64,000 nt of DNA from Corbicula japonica (GCA_038501625.1 JAZAYU010000037.1:806001-870000), one strand, 5' to 3'; counted from the stretch's first letter, positions 1 to 11,998 are shown. Made by a program: numbers and translations. Notes: generated by a model from the letters alone, not told the origin.

Positions 1-2337
1 ATATGGATTTTGAATCTTTAATTCTGCTCTATTCCAGATACGATTTAATGAAACTTATATTTTTATATAAGGATGAAGTATTATCTGTGGATTGATGTAG
101 ATTTCATTTCAAAAGTTTTGCACTTAGGTAACATATTTTGTGTATAACATACATAACCCTAAAAAGAGGAAATTTAAGTCAGAAACTTACCTGTAGGATT
201 TTTATTTGTAATCAAACTTTGGCAATAATACATGTTTTTGAAAGCTGCATGATCAAACAATATAACCCAGTGTGGTTTTCATAAAAATCACACTGGCAAT
301 TGTAATAATTTTTCCATAATCTTATATGTTACCTTATCGCTAATTCAAACATTATATTCTTGTTTTGGGATAAACAAGCATAAAATATAGAGTTTAATTA
401 AATTATTGAGCTTTATATATGTAAGTGTTCTTGAAACGTTCATGATTTCAAATTTTCAACATACATAACATATGTTACTTATTAAAATTAGGCCTATTTC
501 CTTGTTTTTATTTATTTTTAATGGTGTTAGCTGATATCTATTTAAAGAAATTAACTATGTGTGCTCTGTGCAATGTCCTGATGTTTGTTAGCCCTGTGTA
601 GAGTTCTAATTACATTCACAGACGTTTTTTTAACTAATATTACTGATTGAATGAAGTATTTTCTCTAAAACTGATATTGTTGTACAAAGAACTGATTACA
701 TTTACAAAACTGTATCATGACTATGCAGTCATTTTAGATTAAACTATAAAATAATAATAGTAAGAAGTTTATAGTGTATACTATGTTATGTTATGTCATG
801 TGGTTAAAATGTTAAAGTGTGTAAGCTTGTCCATTGTAAACCTTCAAATCTCCGTAACATATAATTCCGAAGTTTACATATTGCCAAAGTACAATGCATT
901 TATGAATTAAATTCTAAAAAAATAGTTTTTAGAATTGGTTCCAAAAAAGTAAAAAGACAAGAGGTAAAAATAGTGCTTTGAAAATTGTTACAAATAAAAC
1001 TAATTAAAACTATGTTACCTAATTATTTGAATAAGGTTTTATAGAAAGATCACCTAGAATAAAGAAAAAAAATTCTAAACCGTGTTTTACCCGATAGTTT
1101 GTATCTTGATTACCGTAGTATAAACTATATTTACTAAAAACAAGGTTGAAAGCACCAGTAATAATAACTGACATTGCTGTTAAATACAACATGTGAAGTA
1201 CGAAAAATAAATTGTCCTAGATGAAACATTATTTTTTTCCATTGTTCAAAGAAAGCTTAAGAATTTGTTAAGAATTCCTTAAGATCTTTGTAGAATGTTA
1301 TTTTTCTTAAAGACAAATAAGTGTTAAAGAGAAACATCCTAATTTGAAAGACAATCTGTGTAATCTAGGTGATGGTAAGTTAATAGACAAGTTAACGTTG
1401 ACTTATGTATACTATTTTTTTTAGGTAAAAATTATTTTACTTGAGTCAAAAACTTTCTAGATAATGCTCATGCTAGTTCAATGTTTTACAATTTGTACAC
1501 TGAACCTTAGTATTTTAGATGAATAAAACTACTTTTAAAAACATTTCAAACATCCGATAATTTAATCAGCTAATTTGTGTAAAGTTAAAATTAAGTAGCC
1601 TTTAAATTTGTTATAGATCAACTTTAACATAATATAATATTATATAAATATTTATCAAAATGTTATTTAACTAATCATTTGCAGTTTCTTGCTTTTCTTT
1701 TCTTATTGTATTTGCTGATTATTAAAGTTAAAATTGGTAACATATTATAGGATGACTAAAGACATAAATAGAACAATAAAATGATAAAAAATGTTAATTT
1801 TGTTTATTATTTCTTTCCTACATTTTGTTAGAACAAATTAATGTTATCTGTCTCAATCGAGAGTATCTGGACTTAGATTTAGACTGGATGCAACAGCCCA
1901 TGATTAGTGCAAACGTAAGCTGTATTACAATGTTGTCTCTGAGCCATATTGATAGGTTTAATGTTAATTTAAATAGATTTAAATAGGACGAACTTGAACA
2001 ATCTACATCATACAACACATTTGTTTCAAGACATATTGAGCACTACACAGATCATTAACCTCTAAAGTTTAACTACATTTAAATTAAAAAATACATTTCT
2101 GTTTAATATCACCAGCATCAATACCTTAATTTCCTTTTGTAACATAATTCTTAATATATATTACCTATTTGATTGCAAGATACATAAAGTGCAGGAAGGT
2201 TGGTAACTAAAATAGGTTCTTTTGGGTAACATATTAAAAATGGTGATTTATGATATTTTTTTTATTTTTATTATGATATAAAGCTATCTAATCGTTAAAA
2301 CTCATGAAGAGGTTATTTAAACAAAAACAATTACACC
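1..2337. other. AT-rich stretch without a recognisable gene
   Basis: No reading frame here has protein-like composition, and no splice-bounded exon, RNA gene or repeat terminus could be recognised. The short open frames are what AT-rich random sequence gives. Confidence 0.6.
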
Positions 2338-2815
2338 TATTGATCCTTTCTTAGTAAATGCATGAAAAAACAACAGTTGTTTAACTGAACCGTTTTTGTT
2401 AAACTCCTTTGATACCTAAATGGTGGTTGATAGCCTCGTTTGATATATAATTTAACTTTACATATTTTTGCGCATTTGAAAAACAAACGGATTGTCTTAA
2501 ATTATGATCTTGAAGATAAACATTATCATAAATAATCAAGTTAAAATAAAATTAATAATAATCAAGTAGATAGATAATGTCATGTAAGAAAGATGTTCTG
2601 AAGTAACAATGTGGAAATTAATTGCCCGGTTACGTTATAAACTGAGATAAATGAGGGTGCTGAATTTTACAGATATTTTTGGCGACCTTACACCTGGTTG
2701 ATTCGTTGATATTTTATACTCTGTTCGTCTGCTAAAAGAGAATCTTTCAATCTTTTTCGTCTAGCTAATGAAATGAATGATTCGGATGGCATTTTCACAA
2801 TTCACGTTTAAAAGT
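2338..2815 (-). repeat. Dispersed repeat family A, copy 1 (inverted relative to copies 2 and 3)
   Basis: This stretch is found again as its reverse complement at 16316-16795 and 24170-24650, nearly base for base. Examples are the segments coding GAATCTTTCAATC..., the CTAGCTAATGAAATG string and the TTGTTTAACTGAACCG string. It has no coding capacity. Three copies within 22 kb, adjacent to other shared blocks, suggest either a non-autonomous transposon or pieces of a rearranged local duplication. Confidence 0.8.
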
Positions 2816-2837
2816 AAACTCATTTGGGCTAGTTTTT

Positions 2838-3800
2838 AGACTTTCGCGCGCATGCGCGAAAGTCTTAAGCTAGAAGTCTAGAACACGGCGACGCGCAGTT
2901 TTTAACTTCCGGTGTATCACTGCGACATCGAGCGTATTCAAGTAAGCGGGGTTTTGTGGTCACCGCGAGAGCAGGCCGAAATGAAATGCAGACGTGTTAA
3001 GCACATTCAAGCACACAATTCCACGAAAGAATAGTGATCTATAGTACGTGTCCGTGTAATTTTGTAGCGTCCATGCCAAAAACTCCATCAAACAAATGTT
3101 GAGTGAAATCACGTCCAGCTACGTTAGTGAACAAACAGCTGAATATGCATGAGTAGTTTAGTTACGTCTAACACGTTCCATAGTTGTGCGGCGTCAGAAA
3201 GTAGTGCATATTAAGAAAGTAAATGATTGTTAATTGCTGAAAATTATTCATCGGAGATGTAACATGATACTATGAATGAACATTCTCTACAAAGTTTAAG
3301 TAGCACCGCCTACTAATTAATATTAATAGCTTATGTCTCATTGATAATAGAAGTATACTCTACAGGATTTAGCATTGTTTAGCCAGCTTATACACTACGT
3401 AACATTTGCATTTACAATAGTAGACAGGGGCGGATCCAGGATTTCAGCAAGGGGGGTTCAACTCAGCGAGTTATTTTTTTAACAATGTTAATTTTTAACT
3501 AAGCTAGAAAATCAGTCCGTTGATGAGGCCCAAATTAATTTGTAAGAGGCCTAACTTATCATGGGGAGTCCAGGAAAATTTGAACATATATATGCCAAAT
3601 CCAGCATTCTGGGGTATTTTGTGGGGATTTTATAGCAGATGTTTGACTACTCTTTCATACTGGCCGTGAGCAAGTATTTAAGTTGACATGCAGTTTCTGT
3701 CGCGTGCACATATTAAACGATGTTAGCCAGAGTTGACATTCTGCTGCGTAATGTAATTCTCCGGCGCGAAAGTCTTTCAACGCTTTCAGCGCTTTGATTT
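2838..3800 (+). mobile_element. Hairpin-ended Helentron-like non-autonomous element (family GCAT-loop), copy 1
   Basis: The left end is a perfect hairpin at 2838-2865: arm AGACTTTCGCGC, loop GCAT, arm GCGCGAAAGTCT. The same right-arm sequence recurs at 3764-3775, directly followed by a short stem-loop (AACGCT/AGCGCT) and a GATT end at about 3799. A left-terminal sequence that is inverted again just inside a right-end hairpin is the asymmetric-terminal-inverted-repeat layout known for Helentrons and their non-autonomous derivatives. Bases 2958-3210 recur at 49673-49900. No protein is encoded. The class assignment is an inference from structure. Confidence 0.55.
3427..3480 (+). repeat. CAGGGGCGGATCC-type repeat start
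   Basis: The string CAGGGGCGGATCCAGG followed by a G-rich run resembles the common terminus of animal hAT-type MITEs. No matching inverted end was found nearby, so this is only a possible fragment. Confidence 0.25.
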
Positions 3801-3829
3801 TTTCTGTTTGAATTCTCCAAAATAGAAAA

Positions 3830-3995
3830 GAAAAGTGTCGACTCGGAGCAAATATTGAGGTCATCAATTCATCAACAATGTTGATGAGTCATCCTGCCTT
3901 ACAAGCAAAGCAACAGAGACATTGTTTTGCTATCCGTAAAGGGCAGAAACGTATCACTCGTAATGAAGAGCAGTTTCTTTTACTACGATGTAATT
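3830..3995 (-). repeat. Dispersed repeat B, inverted copy of 23955-24120
   Basis: The block containing GTCGACTCGGAGCAAATATT, the TTACAAGCAAAGCAACAGAG string and AAACGTATCACTCGTAATG is the reverse complement of 23955-24120 with few differences. It adjoins the end of the hairpin element at 2838-3800. No coding content was seen. Confidence 0.75.
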
Positions 3996-4474
3996 AGGAA
4001 TATTTCTCTCAATAAAACTGATACTTAATGTATGAGATATTTGTCCGCTTTCACAAATACCCTACATTTGTTTCATCTACCAAATTTCTGATTTGTGTTT
4101 ATGTAAGTTGTAGTGATGGGATAGGAGCAGATTCTTGATGGAATTAAAACTTGTATGGGCGTTATACTATACAAAACCCTTTCTATATTATTTTGATTTA
4201 GATGAAACAAATATTTCAAACTTGAACCAAAACAAAATAGGATATTATTGGTATTATAAAACACTTCATAAAACCATTTTTGTTTTAAAACAGATTTTAT
4301 TCAAAGTTATTTAAGTACAACAATATAACTCTTCAGCGTCTGGTCCAAACTCTCACGGTAACTTGTGATTGGCGTTATTATTGATTGCCTAAAAAAACAC
4401 AAAAAATATATATTTAAACAACAAAATATTATTTTTTAACAAACGATTTTCAACGTTCTTAAACAATAAGTAAA

Positions 4475-4920
4475 ATGAGTTACATAGATGTATTGATTTT
4501 GTATTGTGAAGCCGACCGACAGAAAGCTGAGCAGTTTTGAGATCATCTTTTGAATGATATTGAGATAGGAAATGGTCCTATGATAGCCATGTTATACGAT
4601 GCTGAAGATATGCAAAGTATTCGTGGTTCAAAACTCGAGCGTTTGGCCACAGGTGTTGAAAGAAGTATTTATGTTTTTATATATATGACTAAGAACTTTA
4701 TATCAGATAAATGGTGTGATTTTGCCAGTGATTGGTGCGTTAAGGAAGCGATCACTAACCCAGTTAACAATGGTGCGTTGTACCAATATATGCTGAAAAA
4801 CGAAACAAGTCTTTCCGTGTTCCGATGATATTGAATACGTTTTGGGGAATAAACTATTATAATAATGATAACTTTTACCGCTAGGGTGTAGCAAAATTGA
4901 TAGGTGATAAAATATATGTC
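4475..4920 (+). pseudogene. TIR-domain protein fragment (broken)
   Basis: From the ATG at 4475 the frame reads a TIR-like start (YIDVLILYCEADRQKAEQF), hits an in-frame TGA at 4538-4540, and then continues through TIR-type motifs: MLYDAEDM, a SIYVFIYMTKNFI strand and a WCDF-SDWCVKEAI helix, to a stop at 4826-4828. Around 4815 another frame takes over (SDDIEYVLGNKL), which suggests a frameshift near the expected BB-loop/box-3 region. TIR domains serve in animal innate-immune signalling and NAD cleavage. This copy has at least one stop and one frameshift, so it is probably a decayed gene or an exon of one. The family call rests on motif recognition only. Confidence 0.5.
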
Positions 4921-4939
4921 AGAGTTAAAAAAAGAAGAT

Positions 4940-5995
4940 TCTTTAAGATTTAAAACTGATGATACCATACAGTTTAAGTCTACCTAAATTTACTAAAGGT
5001 AAATCGTTTAGTAACGGAAGAAAAATGTACAAACAAAGGGACCAAAAATACATACTGTGTACACCGTCAAAATCTCAATCTCTACCCCATATCAAGTAGT
5101 TCCCTGGAAAAAAAGAAAATTATATGTAGAGAATGTTGTTACGAAACTGAAAAGAATTGAAAATCACAACTAAACAATAAATTGGAGATGGGAAAATAAA
5201 CTATTGAAACATTATTAGCAAATATTATATTATTTAAGTCTTGTCATTTAACTCTATTCAACCGTTGTCTCAAGTATTTGTAGTTAGGGTTTATTGTTAT
5301 TTTGTTTTTACTCAACGGTATTTAATGATACTGGTTTTGTAGGCTGTATAAATAAAGAGAAAATTCGTATCAATAAAAAAAACATAATAATATGAAATCT
5401 TACCTAAAACTTCTTATAGGGCCGTTCATGGGTCTAACGAATCCACTTATGAACGCCGTCTTACTTTCATTTAACTTCCCTCGACAAAATGGACAACTGT
5501 GCACATTTTGGAGTTTTCCCCTGCAATCTGTACAAATGTCTTTTGCGCATCTTTTGCAACTATCAAATGTTGATTCCTTCGTCTCTAAACATATTTGACA
5601 GTCTTGACGTTTGTTTTCCTCCTTCTTTGCTTTTCCTTCTAACTTTATTTTTTCTTTAATTCTTTCATTCCAAATTAAAAAACTTTCTCTGCTCATTTTG
5701 TATGGAATGATGAAAAGTGAATGATGCCGACTATAGCTTGCGAGGAGTCCGTGGCTTAGTTCACGTCAGTCATTGGCGTTTTTTATTGTTTTTTTTTAAA
5801 ATTATTCTCCTTCCATTCGTTTATAGAACTAGGACAAACCCCTTATATGTTTTAGCTAATCAACTGCCCCCACCGTTACATTTTGTTAGAATAAAAGGGG
5901 CAAACAAACTGGTAAGACTTGTGGGCTCGGTCATTGGATCAAAATACCAGACTTCTTCAACAGTAAGTTTGATTTTTTATATTGTTCTTTAAACA
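4940..5995. repeat. Locally duplicated segment, copy 1 (paralogue 18310-19135 plus 20077-20165)
   Basis: The sequence from the GATGATACCATACAGTTTAA string onward is repeated at 18310-19135, and the homology resumes at 20077 after an inserted element. The segment carries the RING exon on the minus strand and one exon of the PHD/DUF6589-like gene. Copy 1 preserves the uninserted site at about 5782-5800. Confidence 0.85.
5400..5696 (-). CDS. RING-finger protein, first-exon-like ORF
   Basis: This 98-residue minus-strand ORF starts at the ATG at 5694-5696. A lysine/glutamate-rich helix (about residues 10-30) precedes a cysteine-only RING-like zinc site: CQIC, an 11-residue spacer, CKRC, CTDC, and CPFC near residue 70. 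RING domains usually act as E3 ubiquitin ligases by recruiting an E2. Near the C-terminus the DNA reads TTTTAG/GTAAGA, a good splice donor, so the TAA that closes the ORF may lie in an intron and the gene may continue. A decayed paralogue sits at 18750-19046. The ORF is intact here; whether it is expressed cannot be told. Confidence 0.5.
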   Translation of the reverse strand: MSRESFLIWNERIKEKIKLEGKAKKEENKRQDCQICLETKESTFDSCKRCAKDICTDCRGKLQNVHSCPFCRGKLNESKTAFISGFVRPMNGPIRSFR

Positions 5996-7820
5996 TTACA
6001 ATATATTGTTTATTTATTTATTTATTTATTTATTTAAACAGACTACGACACTGCAGAGGATGAATTACAGACAATTTCGGAGAATATCGTAAATCAGGTC
6101 TGGAACAACATTGTCAAAGTTCCAACTACAGACACAGACTCTGGTGCTAATGAGTATTGTATATGTAATGAAGGTATATCCATCTGAAAAAAGTTTAACA
6201 TAGTGATCATTGCAATCCTTCAATACATTTCTTTCGTAATTTCATAATAAAATATATTCTTTTATAGGGAGTTATCTTGTAAAACGACCACAGTGAAGCA
6301 GAACAGGTTAATCATCTCTTGTTTAAACATATCATTACAACAAATTATAGTGTGCAAGGGCAGATCCAGAGGTGGTCCAGTGGGGTTGCTCTACCCTATT
6401 TTTCGTTGGCAGTATTCGATTTTCGTGAAAATTTTGTTCATAAAGTTTGAAAATCCTATATATCTGTCATTTGTCTGCCCAAAACGAATCACGTTTTTGG
6501 AATTCTTGCTTACAACCTCTGTGTGAAATTACCAGTTATGCATGTAAACAGTAATACTTAAGTGTTACTCATTAAATTTAAACCACTATTTGTCAGTCTT
6601 GCGTTCATAAATTTTCTATTTCAAAAATAGATGATTCGATGGTTGAATGCGACAACCAGGCGTGTGAGTTTGGAGAATGGTTTCATCTCGACAGTGTTGG
6701 ACTGGACGAAGACAATCTGCCGGAATCCTGGTATTGTTGCCAAGAATGTGAACACATGTCCATTAAAAGCGCCGACAATTTAGATGGAAAGTTTGAATAC
6801 GTAAAGACCGTTGTCTGGAGAGGTTTGTCTGACATGACTCCGGCGTGATGCCGTTCGAAAGAACAATGGACCAATGATGACTTTATATTGGAAGGTTGAC
6901 CTGTTAGAATTTACAAGGTACAACCACACGAAGTACCTGATTCTGGCACACAGACTTATCGCTAGTGAGTATAAATGTTTGTACTGTGTTTCTGTCTTTT
7001 TCATTATGATACTTGTATTTATTCAAGGTAATTAGTATCCTGGCGGTGTGATATCTTGTCCGCATTATATTGGGACGGTCGCAGGTTGGATTTCTTTAAA
7101 TCGTTGTGGTTCTACAGTTGTATATTTAAATTTATTTGGTATAACTTTATTTATATATTAATAAACATTTTATTCGATTCGTAAGAGTGTAATTATTACT
7201 TTCTTCATAAAATGTATTTGCAGGTTTGAATGGATTCTTACCTGAACGTCTAAGGCAGGATTTGATATGGAACAGAACCGTCAACCTGCGAGGGGGAAGA
7301 GGGAATAATGATGAGGCAGACCTAGTCAATGAGTTTCTTTATAGAGAATTCATAGGTACTACTTGTTAATGTGTATTTTAAACAAATTTCAATATTCGTT
7401 GAGTATAAAAACGCTACGCTAGTTTCACCTTTAATTTATCATGTACATTTAAAATTCCGACACATTATTTAACATTTTTCAGATAGTTTGAGGTCAACTG
7501 GATCCCACAGTACAACATCGACAATAGAGCGCCACGGAAAGCTGACCGGTGGGTTGGGGAATGTTATAGATGATATTTACGGGCAACTAACGGATGCAGG
7601 GAAACACCCAGGCAAAGACAAAACTATGAACAGAACTGAAGACTTAACTTTTTTTGTAGACTATCTTCGGGGAGAAAACCTCACAACTGAGAAGAGAGGT
7701 CGAGCATTCAAAAGTTTCCCTCAGTCTAGAAATAATATCAACCTGGACATTAAAAAACTATGCAAAAAAATTGAAATGTTTTCTAAAAAACTAGACAGAG
7801 CACGGCGTGTTGCTCATTGA
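5890..7820 (+). pseudogene. PHD-finger plus DUF6589-like multi-exon gene, 3' part, frameshifted
   Basis: Five exons join in phase: 5890-5962, 6042-6173, 6631-6964, 7224-7355 and 7483-7820, each with AG before it and GT after it (GTAAGT, GTATAT, GTGAGT, GTACTA). Exons 2-3 make a PHD-type zinc finger (YCIC, CDNQAC, WFH, WYCCQEC), but the Cys that normally follows the His is Ser (HLDSVGL). Exons 3-5 carry motifs I associate with the DUF6589 family, often found with transposons: KYLILAHRLI, GFLPERLRQDLIWNRTVN, and STIERHGKL. One extra C near 6842 shifts the frame inside exon 3 and creates a TGA at 6846-6848, so the gene looks inactivated. Exon 1 is also present, inverted, at 16205-16316. DUF6589 is a recognition by memory, not a search. 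Confidence 0.55.
6008..6036. repeat. (TTTA)n microsatellite in intron
   Basis: About seven tandem TTTA units lie just upstream of a splice acceptor. The inverted paralogue at 16104-16190 is an expanded and interrupted AAAT array. Confidence 0.9.
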
Positions 7821-8760
7821 ATGAGACATTCCATTTTATCGAAGTATCAATATATGATAAGCACACATGACAATACACAGTATTATTAAGTTTAAATGCA
7901 ACCGGTAACTGAAACAATAAGAAAGCGTTGCGAGTTTGTTTTTTTTTCTGAAAATTCACCCATTAAAATGCGCCAAAATTTTAAAATTTTCCAATTGTTT
8001 AGATGATTTAAATGATGTTTTAACAATAGGCTTCTGATAACTTTTTGTTTAAATATTTTTATTTATCAAATTGAGTCAAATATACTACTCAAAATCTGAT
8101 AGGGATCGCTTTCCGTTTTATCCCGAATTATTGATCCAACCAATTTTTAAACACTGTTTCACTTCATCAGTTTGCGTGCTCATTCCTTTCTTTTGCACAA
8201 AGCTGATTTCAAATGAACAAATTTTCAGAATCACAGCAAATGATATATCAACACAATTTTAAGTGATCCTTGTCAAATTCTGAGTAGTTTAATAATGCAA
8301 TAACTAAGATTGAGTATGCAGAAATGCAATATTTCTTATTTGTCATGTTCGACGGCTGTCAAAGTTCTTTTTTTTATCTGTTTAGATACTCACCCCGCTA
8401 TATTAAGTTTCAATCGTTACTTTAATAATGTTATGTATATTACCTTGTTAATTAAATTTGAAAATAGTTATTCATATTATACTTTCTTTTATTTATCAAC
8501 CCTTTATCCATAAATAGCTGCGTTTATGGACCGTAGCAAGAATTCCGCAGTACATATTTCAAGCTGGTGACGGTGAAAATTATCGATAAACGTGAGTCAG
8601 ATAAACTTTATGCGGTATAATCGACTTGGGTCGAGGTTTAAAAGAGTTTTGCTTAAAAAACGAAAACGTTACTTATAAAGGATTACATATATTGATTCTA
8701 CTTGAATGTGGCTTCTCAGTTATGTATTTTTTTTTAAAAATAAAAAAGGTTTAAGACGCT
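7821..8760. other. Non-coding stretch
   Basis: AT-rich DNA between two gene remnants. I see no splice-bounded coding exon, repeat terminus or RNA gene. Confidence 0.5.
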
Positions 8761-9375
8761 TTATGAAGCCGGCAAAACTTGCGATTCATTTTCAGATCGG
8801 CGGCATATAGAAATAGAAGGAAAATTTTCCGCATTGATTTGAATAGTAACTGGGTTGTGCGCGAAGAGCAAAATCGTATATATAGAGCTCTTCTGGCGCA
8901 CAAATAGTTGGGCTAATTCTATTCCTATTCTAGATCGGAAGCTTATAAGCGCATTACAACGATCATCAACACATATATCAAACATTCTTACGATTAATTC
9001 CCAATCTGTAAAGTTTCGAACCAAATTTATAACGTGTTCAATATTTCTCATAGGTACATATACATGATAAGATAAATAGGCAGCTTCAATATCATAGTCA
9101 ATGAAATTCTCAATTGTCGCAGATTATTTATTGAAATATAAACGTTCAAACTGACATGTATAATATAATATCGAACATTGTTACGATTGATTCCCAATTT
9201 GTAAAGTTTCGAACCGAATTTATAACTAGTTCAATATTTCTCATAGGTCTGTAGACATAATAAGATACATAGCCGGCTCCAATATCATAGTCACCGAAAT
9301 TCTCCATTGTCGCGGATAAACGAGTTTTCGTACTACATAATCTTGAAATATAAACGTTCAAATTGACATCCTCAC
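8761..9375 (-). CDS. Unrecognised minus-strand ORFs with an internal duplication
   Basis: An ORF at 8761-9051 (96 codons) and a second at 9146-9361 share near-identical protein text (PMRNIE-VIN-VRNFT-WE-IV-MFDI). At the DNA level, roughly 8975-9125 is repeated at 9165-9350, so a piece of about 180 bp has been duplicated. The first ORF continues with a segment rich in Arg and Ile and ends at a TAA next to 8761. I do not recognise the family. The repeat and the lack of a continuous frame suggest either a tandem exon duplication or a pseudogene. Confidence 0.3.
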
Positions 9376-9539
9376 ATGGAGCTAGTTCCTTGTCTAACGC
9401 TCATGATTTAATTTTGAGTCTATTATATTCACCGGCTTTATAATTTAGAAAAAAATGAGAAAGAAATAAACAAGCAAATTAAAAAAAATGTTATTGAAAC
9501 AATTAAAATAAGGTTTTAATTATAACACATTTTTTTCAG

Positions 9540-10098
9540 ATCAAGAAAAAAAAACATGGCGCAGCAAATGATCCGAGAAGGTGCATTCGATTACGTACAA
9601 GACTTTCTTGATGGTTTAGCGGGCGGTACAGAGAATCTGGATGCACCGGCGGATATCGGTACGATTCAAAATACAGTTGGGAACGAGAGCGAGGAGTTCA
9701 AAGCATTCGCAAAAAGTTACCAGGACCAACAGTCCACATACCGGGATATGAAAGCAAGCGTCGATTACATCGGAAAAGCGGAGGAGTGTTTCCGCGAAAG
9801 TACAAACTTCGCGTTTGTTTATAACAAAGAAAAACAGTATCTTGAAAAACAGATAAATAATATTCGGAAAACTTCCGAAAAATGGGAAACCGCACTTAAT
9901 TTGCTCCACATGGATAAGTGCCATGTTAATTCCCAGTAACCAAACATGCCAACATGCATGGCAATTCCATGTGGGCATCATTTTTGTTGCAAAAGTTGTA
10001 GATTGCAATATTTTCAAGCAATGTATGATACGAACAATGGGGAAAACAAATGTTTGATTTGCTTTACCAATTCCGACATTAAACTTTGTAATTCGTAA
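9540..10098 (+). pseudogene. Coiled-coil/RING-like protein exon with in-frame stop
   Basis: After a splice-acceptor-like TTTTTTCAG ending at 9539, an ATG at 9556 opens 127 codons of charged helical protein (KQYLEKQINNIRKTSEKWE, coiled-coil-like). At the TAA at 9937-9939 the frame stops exactly where the paralogues at 17000-17180 have a Cys codon. The same frame then continues to 10096 with a zinc-finger signature typical of the second half of a RING (PCGHHFC, CKSC, CLIC). The gene therefore appears truncated just before its first zinc ligands. Three inverted partial copies lie at 16996-18050. Function was probably ubiquitin-ligase-like, inferred from the ring only. Confidence 0.5.
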
Positions 10099-10813
10099 AA
10101 AATATTGGAATCGTTACAATTTGTAAAGAAAACTGTAAATCTGTTATAAACCTTTAATTTACAGTATGCATTCTGGGAGAGATAATTTTATATAAGCCAT
10201 CTGTTGATAGCTTGTTTTCTCATTCTCTCAAATATGTATGTATTGTTTGATATATTTCAACTAACTAAATGATGATTTTAAAATGTATTCAATGTTGAAA
10301 TAGAATTATCGCCATAGGTGATCTGATCGCAGTATTGCGATTGATGATATAAAATATTATTATAAAATGAATAAATATAAATATGTAAATGAAAATGTCT
10401 TTTGTTGCGCACATTCTCTTTATGCGTTCTAAAGATCCCTTCCAAAATGGTATAATATAATGTCCAAATGTATTATTTACTCGTAAACCGAAAACAATAA
10501 TGCAATAGTCTTCTACAAGAAAATTAAAAACATCCCATCGCACACGTTTCTGGATAAATAACTAGTGGTGTTTATTCAAGCGATATAAAACATTAACCCT
10601 CCCGTTCACATGTGCTACCGCAGCTTTGTTTAGAAAGTATACCGTGGCCTTTATCTGTTATAATTGCCCCTAACGAATCTACCGATTTCTTGTTTTCATT
10701 TGTAAGTACTCCACAGTTACCGTAAAAATATTCACTTTTCGTGAACTATTGAAAGCTTAACAAAATAGCATTGTAACTAGAATAGTGGATATAATTTACA
10801 AATTATAACAATA
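10099..10813. other. Non-coding stretch with a dispersed repeat
   Basis: No gene was seen. Bases 10562-10640 are the reverse complement of a sequence at 48583-48657 (CCGTTCACATGTGCTAC and GCTTTGTTTAGAAAGTA type text), and a related copy lies at 58905-58982. Confidence 0.55.
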
Positions 10814-11413
10814 TTATTGGTCTTTACTGGTAGACTGGTAGCAAGTATCGTCTACTTCCATCGGTTCTTCTTCTTGATGTTTTAAAATGGAGTTTGCAAT
10901 CGCCATCGACAAAAGCTGAAAATGTCTAGTATTTGATTTCACAAAATATCTTCTCCCTCGTGACTCTAATGTCTTCCTGTTTAACTAAATTGTACGAATG
11001 CGCTAGAATTTCTCTCGGAGTTATGTCGTCCGTATGAGCTGTATGTTGCGCTACCGGAAACCAAGTCTCAAATAGTATCTTCATCACCACTTCATCATTC
11101 CCCACATAGTCAGATCGAAGCTTTTCAAATGAACTTTGAGGAAACCAAATGTGTATTGCGATAGCTTCTAAATTATATGGTGAAGTTTAGTTGAGAAAGA
11201 AATTTTGTAAAAAAAAACAAAACAGTAATCTCCGTCTTTTAATGCGTATACCTTCATGCCATACCGAGTCTTCTTCGCTGGCGAACTCAAACTGTATTCA
11301 CCGTCGGTCGATCGACGATCCCATTTGCAAGCCATTAGTAATGACAGAGGATTAGTTTGTGTAGACCTGCCAAAATACTTGTTATAAGTGAAAATCTCAC
11401 TCTTCATCTCCAT
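10814..11413 (-). CDS. Unrecognised minus-strand gene remnant in pieces
   Basis: Three protein-like minus-strand pieces follow one another. They are 11168-11413 (81 codons, with KKTRYGMKVYALKDGDYC), 10926-11167 (in another frame after a TTTAG acceptor-like site, with AIHIWFPQSSFEKLRSDY and ILAHSYNLVKQEDI), and 10814-10915 (after ACATTTTCAG, ending in an acidic tail MEVDDTCYQ then TAA). Codon use and residue mix look like real protein. The KVYAL piece faintly recalls piggyBac-type transposases, but I cannot support that. It is most likely a multi-exon gene or its remnant. Confidence 0.3.
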
Positions 11414-11945
11414 ATAATATGATAAGTTATTGAAAATAATTATAATAAAAATATACTTCAGTTATTATAACATTAATGCCATTGAAAATTCTGAAACTCT
11501 TTCGCCACCCTATTTACAATACTTGTTGTACTTTGATTTCTAGTTGAAGCTTACATGTTGGTAAATTTAGTTGACCGAAAAAAACGCTTATACGAGGTCA
11601 CGTTCCCACGAGTATCTAAACTCTGTCACATTCTATAAATAGCGGCACGTCATCAGGCTAACATATTTGATGATCACGTGACCGGTGTGTACACAATGGA
11701 CTCTTTCACCGTCGTAACAGCTGTCTGCTGATAGTACAGACATGCGCAGTGAAAAAGTCAAGATTGTATAAAAAAGCGCCCCCAAGCAGATGCTGAAACA
11801 ACCTGCCGCGTTTTTGGTCAATTACAATCCAGCTCTCTTAGTGTTCAGATCAAATAAAAAAATGTACTGCGTACTTGATAATATTTGAGGAAATTGTAGA
11901 AAATGCTACAAAAATCTTTTTAACTGGACATAATGTGGGCATTTT
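11414..11945. other. Non-coding stretch upstream of a TATA promoter
   Basis: No ORF of note. A second TATA-like string (TATAAAAAAGCGC) occurs at about 11767. Confidence 0.4.
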
Positions 11946-11955
11946 ATAAAAAGGC
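11946..11955 (+). promoter_or_regulatory. TATA box (TATAAAAAGG)
   Basis: A consensus TATA box about 45 bp upstream of the ATG at 11999. The intervening sequence contains no other ATG. Confidence 0.4.
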
Positions 11956-11998
11956 GCATTCTATCTAGTGCAGTTAGACTGAACATTATAATTACAAG

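Noticed and set aside
10926..11413. piggyBac transposase assignment
   Set aside because: Only a faint KVYAL-type resemblance; no DDD triad or terminal repeats seen.
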